From Bradyrhizobium icense (GTDB taxonomy: Bacteria > Pseudomonadota > Alphaproteobacteria > Rhizobiales > Xanthobacteraceae): a stretch of 64,000 nucleotides of DNA. The position numbers and the translations under genes are program-made. The notes beneath the pieces are model-generated. The model was not told the origin of the DNA. It ran no database searches and saw only the letters and a list, made by a program, of their open reading frames with translations. Position 1 is the stretch's first letter, and every line of letters begins with the position of its first letter. This document shows positions 61,531-64,000 of this stretch, one piece after another. The stretch spans positions 3,472,001 through 3,536,000 of the forward strand of contig NZ_CP016428.1 in assembly GCF_001693385.1 (NCBI RefSeq), given 5' to 3'.

Positions 61531-62583
61531 ATGACCGTCATTCCTTTGACTCGTTGCCAATTCCTCATTCCTTTCGCAGAGATTCACTCCGAGATAGGCG
61601 GACCAACTTCCGCGCTTCTGGCAAAATTTCAGCTTCCTACGTGCCTGGAAGAAAAAGCGGACCACTACGTGCCGTTGCTCCCGGCCGTTCGTTTCGCGAC
61701 GGCTGCCCAGGGAAAGCAAGGATTATCAGAAATTGCTTTTCGAGCGTCTCAGCGTCTGTCTTTCGATCATCTGAGCGATGCTCTGCGCGCCAGAATCCGC
61801 CATTCGCCAACTCTATTGGTCGCTCTTCAGCAGGCGTGCAAGTGGGCACCGATCGAAGATACAAATCTCCATCTATGGCTAGAGCCATGCGGCGAGAGCT
61901 TGAAAATCTGTAGCAAGCTACTTGGAACGGAGGGCATTTCACATCTTGAGATGTCCCAATGGCTTCAGAACATATTCGTCATACACATCGTCCGTCAGTT
62001 CGCTGGAGCGAACTGGACTCCTGCGGTGATCGCGTTTGAAGCAATCTATACACCCGGCATTGAAGTTCAGCCGTATTGGCCGAACACCCGCTTCTTGTCA
62101 GGTCAAAGGGCCTCATGGATCGAAGTGCCGCTGCAGCTCCTGAGCCTTCCCAATCTTGCCGATGCCGCCTCGTCGAAGGCACCTGAGAACGAGCCGCGGT
62201 CGTTCGGGAAGGACGTCGTCAGCGTCCTCAAGTTGAGCCTGCCTTCCTACCTTGATGAAGGTGGTCCTACGATAATCCAGGCAGCAGAGATGATTGGACT
62301 GAGTGTCAGGAGTCTGCAGAGGAAACTTTCGCTTGCGGGACTTACATACTCGAGCTTGCTCGAGCAGGTCCGCTTCAACAATGCGATAAAACTCCTGCGC
62401 GATACCGAGAACAAGGTCATCGACGTAGCGTTCTCATCGGGCTACGCTGATCCTGCCCACTTTACTCGCGCTTTCCGTCGGATCGCCGGATGCACCCCGC
62501 GAGAGTTTCGCGATAGATGGAGGCACGCTAACGAGTCCGCGCCCCAGACTGGGTCGATAGACCGCTTTCTCCTCAAGGCTTGA
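61531..62583 (+). CDS. AraC-family regulator with arabinose-binding-type domain
   Basis: A 350-aa full-length regulator: ligand domain (residues about 20-210, with LPAVRFATAAQGKQGLSEIA and LLVALQQACKWAPIEDTNL), then two HTH units (IIQAAEMIGLSVRSLQRKLS and VIDVAFSSGYADPAHFTRAF then RRIAGCTPREFRDRW). This OruR/ArgR-type architecture (PF12625) usually senses a small metabolite. GC is lower than in core genes of the window, suggesting acquisition. It probably controls nearby DUF1254/SphA genes. It overlaps the convergent sulfatase gene by 11 bases. Confidence 0.9.
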   Translation: MTVIPLTRCQFLIPFAEIHSEIGGPTSALLAKFQLPTCLEEKADHYVPLLPAVRFATAAQGKQGLSEIAFRASQRLSFDHLSDALRARIRHSPTLLVALQQACKWAPIEDTNLHLWLEPCGESLKICSKLLGTEGISHLEMSQWLQNIFVIHIVRQFAGANWTPAVIAFEAIYTPGIEVQPYWPNTRFLSGQRASWIEVPLQLLSLPNLADAASSKAPENEPRSFGKDVVSVLKLSLPSYLDEGGPTIIQAAEMIGLSVRSLQRKLSLAGLTYSSLLEQVRFNNAIKLLRDTENKVIDVAFSSGYADPAHFTRAFRRIAGCTPREFRDRWRHANESAPQTGSIDRFLLKA

Positions 62584-64000
62584 TCCCGATCTTCTCCCTG
62601 ATGGCACCGAGCTCGGCCTCGTCCCAGATCCCGATCAGCACGCCGTTTTTCACCTGCAATTGCTGGGCTGCATAGGCGGCGATCTTCGAATTCGGCGTGG
62701 TGATGTGCATCTTCGGGTGCAGCGCCCAATCGAACAGCTCCGCTTGCAGCCGTGCCACGATTTCGGCGCAGGCCGGGTCGGCGCCGCGGTCGACAAATTC
62801 CTGCGGATCGGTTTCGAGATCGTAGAGCATTGGGCGGAAGCCCGACGCGTGAATGAATTTCCAGCGGCCGTCGAACACCATGAACAGGCGGCAGCGCTCG
62901 ATCGGCTGGTTCAGCATCACGCGAACATCCTGCATGGCGTAGTCGTATTCGGAGAACACCACCTTGCGCCAATCGGCAGGCGGCGCGCCGCGCAGCAGCG
63001 GCACGAGCGAGCGTCCTTCCAGGATATGATCCGGCGGCGTTGAGCCGAAATAGTCGATGAAGGTCGGCGCCAGGTCGATCGCCTCGACCAGCGCATCGCT
63101 GACCGTGCCGCGCGTGGCATCGGCAGCGGCCGAGGGATCGATCACGATCAGCGGGATTTTGGCGGATTGTTCGTGAAACAGGTCCTTCTCGCCCATCCAG
63201 TGATCGCCGAGATAGTCGCCATGGTCCGACGTGAACACGATCATGGTGGTGTCGAGCAGGCCGCGCGCTTCGAGGAAGCGCATCAAGACGCCCATCTGGT
63301 CATCGATCTGCTTGATCAGGCCCATATAGGTCGGGATGACCTTCTCGCGCGCCTCGTTGCGCGACATGTTGCGCGAATAGCGCATGTCCATATAGGCGGC
63401 GAACACCGGATGCGCGTTGGCGCGTTCTTCCTGCGAACGGATCACCGACTGCACGTCCTGCGGCCCGTACATGCTGGCGTAGGGCTCCGGCGCGATATAG
63501 GGCCAGTGCGGCTTGATGTAGGACAGATGCAGGCACCACGGCCTTCCGTCGTCCTCGGCTTCCGCGATGAACTCCATCGCGCGCCGCGTCATGTAGGGCG
63601 TCTCGGAATGCTCGTCGGGCACCCGCGCGGCCTTGTCGGCGTGAACCAGAAGCCAGCCGTTCTGCAGGCTGCCGTCCTCGGCCGCGCCGGAATTGGCCCA
63701 ATGTTCCCACGGATTGGGCGCCTCATAGCCGTGCTTGCGCAAATAATCGTCGTAGGCCGGACGCGGCCGCCCCGTGGGATGCAGGCCATCGTCGCGCTCA
63801 TAAGGCTCGAACCCGCATTCGGATACATGCACGCCGATGATCGAGTCGGCGGGGATGCCGAGGCTCCTCAGCCCTTCGAGGTCCGGCGCCATGTGCGTCT
63901 TGCCGACCAGTACGTTGCGCACGCCGATCTTCTTCAAGTGATCGCCGAGCGTGGGTTCGCCGACGCGCAGCGGCCAGCCGTTCCAGTGCGAGCCATGCGA
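62573..64000 (-). CDS. Sulfatase (arylsulfatase-type), 5' end beyond the window
   Basis: The frame is open from the right edge to a stop at 62573, giving at least 475 C-terminal residues. The first visible residues SHGSHWNGWPLRVGEPTLGD and KKIGVRNVLVGKTHM are the sulfatase region just after the missing Cys/Ser nucleophile. Further motifs: HLSYIKPHWPYIAPEPY, VFTSDHGDYLGDHWMGEKD (metal Asp-His) and LLRGAPPADWRKVVFSEYD. It hydrolyses sulfate or phosphonate esters. The nucleophile is outside the window, so activity cannot be checked. Confidence 0.88.
   Translation of the reverse strand, partial: SHGSHWNGWPLRVGEPTLGDHLKKIGVRNVLVGKTHMAPDLEGLRSLGIPADSIIGVHVSECGFEPYERDDGLHPTGRPRPAYDDYLRKHGYEAPNPWEHWANSGAAEDGSLQNGWLLVHADKAARVPDEHSETPYMTRRAMEFIAEAEDDGRPWCLHLSYIKPHWPYIAPEPYASMYGPQDVQSVIRSQEERANAHPVFAAYMDMRYSRNMSRNEAREKVIPTYMGLIKQIDDQMGVLMRFLEARGLLDTTMIVFTSDHGDYLGDHWMGEKDLFHEQSAKIPLIVIDPSAAADATRGTVSDALVEAIDLAPTFIDYFGSTPPDHILEGRSLVPLLRGAPPADWRKVVFSEYDYAMQDVRVMLNQPIERCRLFMVFDGRWKFIHASGFRPMLYDLETDPQEFVDRGADPACAEIVARLQAELFDWALHPKMHITTPNSKIAAYAAQQLQVKNGVLIGIWDEAELGAIREKIGIKP

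Noticed and set aside
1..64000. CRISPR arrays, prophage, integrons or intact insertion sequences
   Set aside because: No regularly spaced repeats, phage genes, integrase or transposase frames were seen on either strand.

Overview
The window reads as chromosomal DNA of a Bradyrhizobium-like alphaproteobacterium (Nitrobacteraceae). The grounds are high GC with a strong GC third-position bias, thrS, folE, hisI and nadK in alphaproteobacterial form, an Omp2b-type porin and an Omp31-type barrel, many TTG and GTG starts, small exported rhizobial proteins, PAS_5, PilZ, DUF2336 and DUF6894 proteins, and several families of intergenic hairpin repeats of the kind spread through Bradyrhizobium genomes. 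I found no phage, transposase, rRNA or CRISPR. One tRNA, tRNA-Thr(TGT), is present. Family names come from reading the translations; no database search was run.

Layout. 0-8 kb: a partial transglutaminase-like cysteine peptidase, a dual PilZ protein, an MFS transporter, a PaaG-like crotonase, a complete polar amino acid ABC importer (binding protein, two permeases, ATPase) and a PAS_5 protein. 7.4-20.7 kb: a possible sRNA locus, rhomboid protease, CBS protein, patatin, Pro-rich exported protein, nitroreductase, thrS, a second MFS transporter, an exported hydrolase, an APC permease coupled by an ATGA overlap to an exported protein of unknown function, and YidD. 20.9-31.7 kb: a periplasmic ClpP-like protein, NifU-like scaffold, folE, hisI, a lytic transglycosylase, DUF2336, a response regulator/HPt pair, nadK, and a FecR/CHASE2 cyclase pair. 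32-46.7 kb: an S10 carboxypeptidase, TPR protein, several very small proteins, alpha/beta hydrolases, MarR, the major porin, tRNA-Thr, a NicO metal transporter and a TctC-type binding protein. 47-64 kb is more accessory: an MBL-fold hydrolase with CapA behind a FixK/FNR box, a methyltransferase divergent from an AraC regulator, a lipid-type operon (Mpo1-like, NAD epimerase, ICMT), two paralogous exported lipase-like proteins, DUF6894, a SphA-type outer-membrane protein, a DUF1254/DUF1214 protein, an HTH-only AraC relic beside an intact AraC, and a partial sulfatase.

Working links. Three exact TTAA-N7-TTAAC boxes (CtrA consensus) lie upstream of the rhomboid/sRNA locus, the APC permease and the lytic transglycosylase, with a near match before the dual PilZ gene. 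With the DUF2336 protein and the response regulator/HPt pair this suggests that part of the window is wired to the CtrA cell-cycle circuit. A perfect TTGAC-N4-ATCAA box precedes the MBL/CapA pair and predicts induction at low oxygen.

The most promising undescribed items are the lipid-type operon convergent with the two exported lipase-like paralogues (52-56 kb), the permease/exported-protein pair (17.7-20.3 kb), two strong terminators on the + strand with no gene in front of them (about 7.8 and 43.7 kb), and a 122-bp element with perfect 28-bp inverted ends at 26.6 kb.
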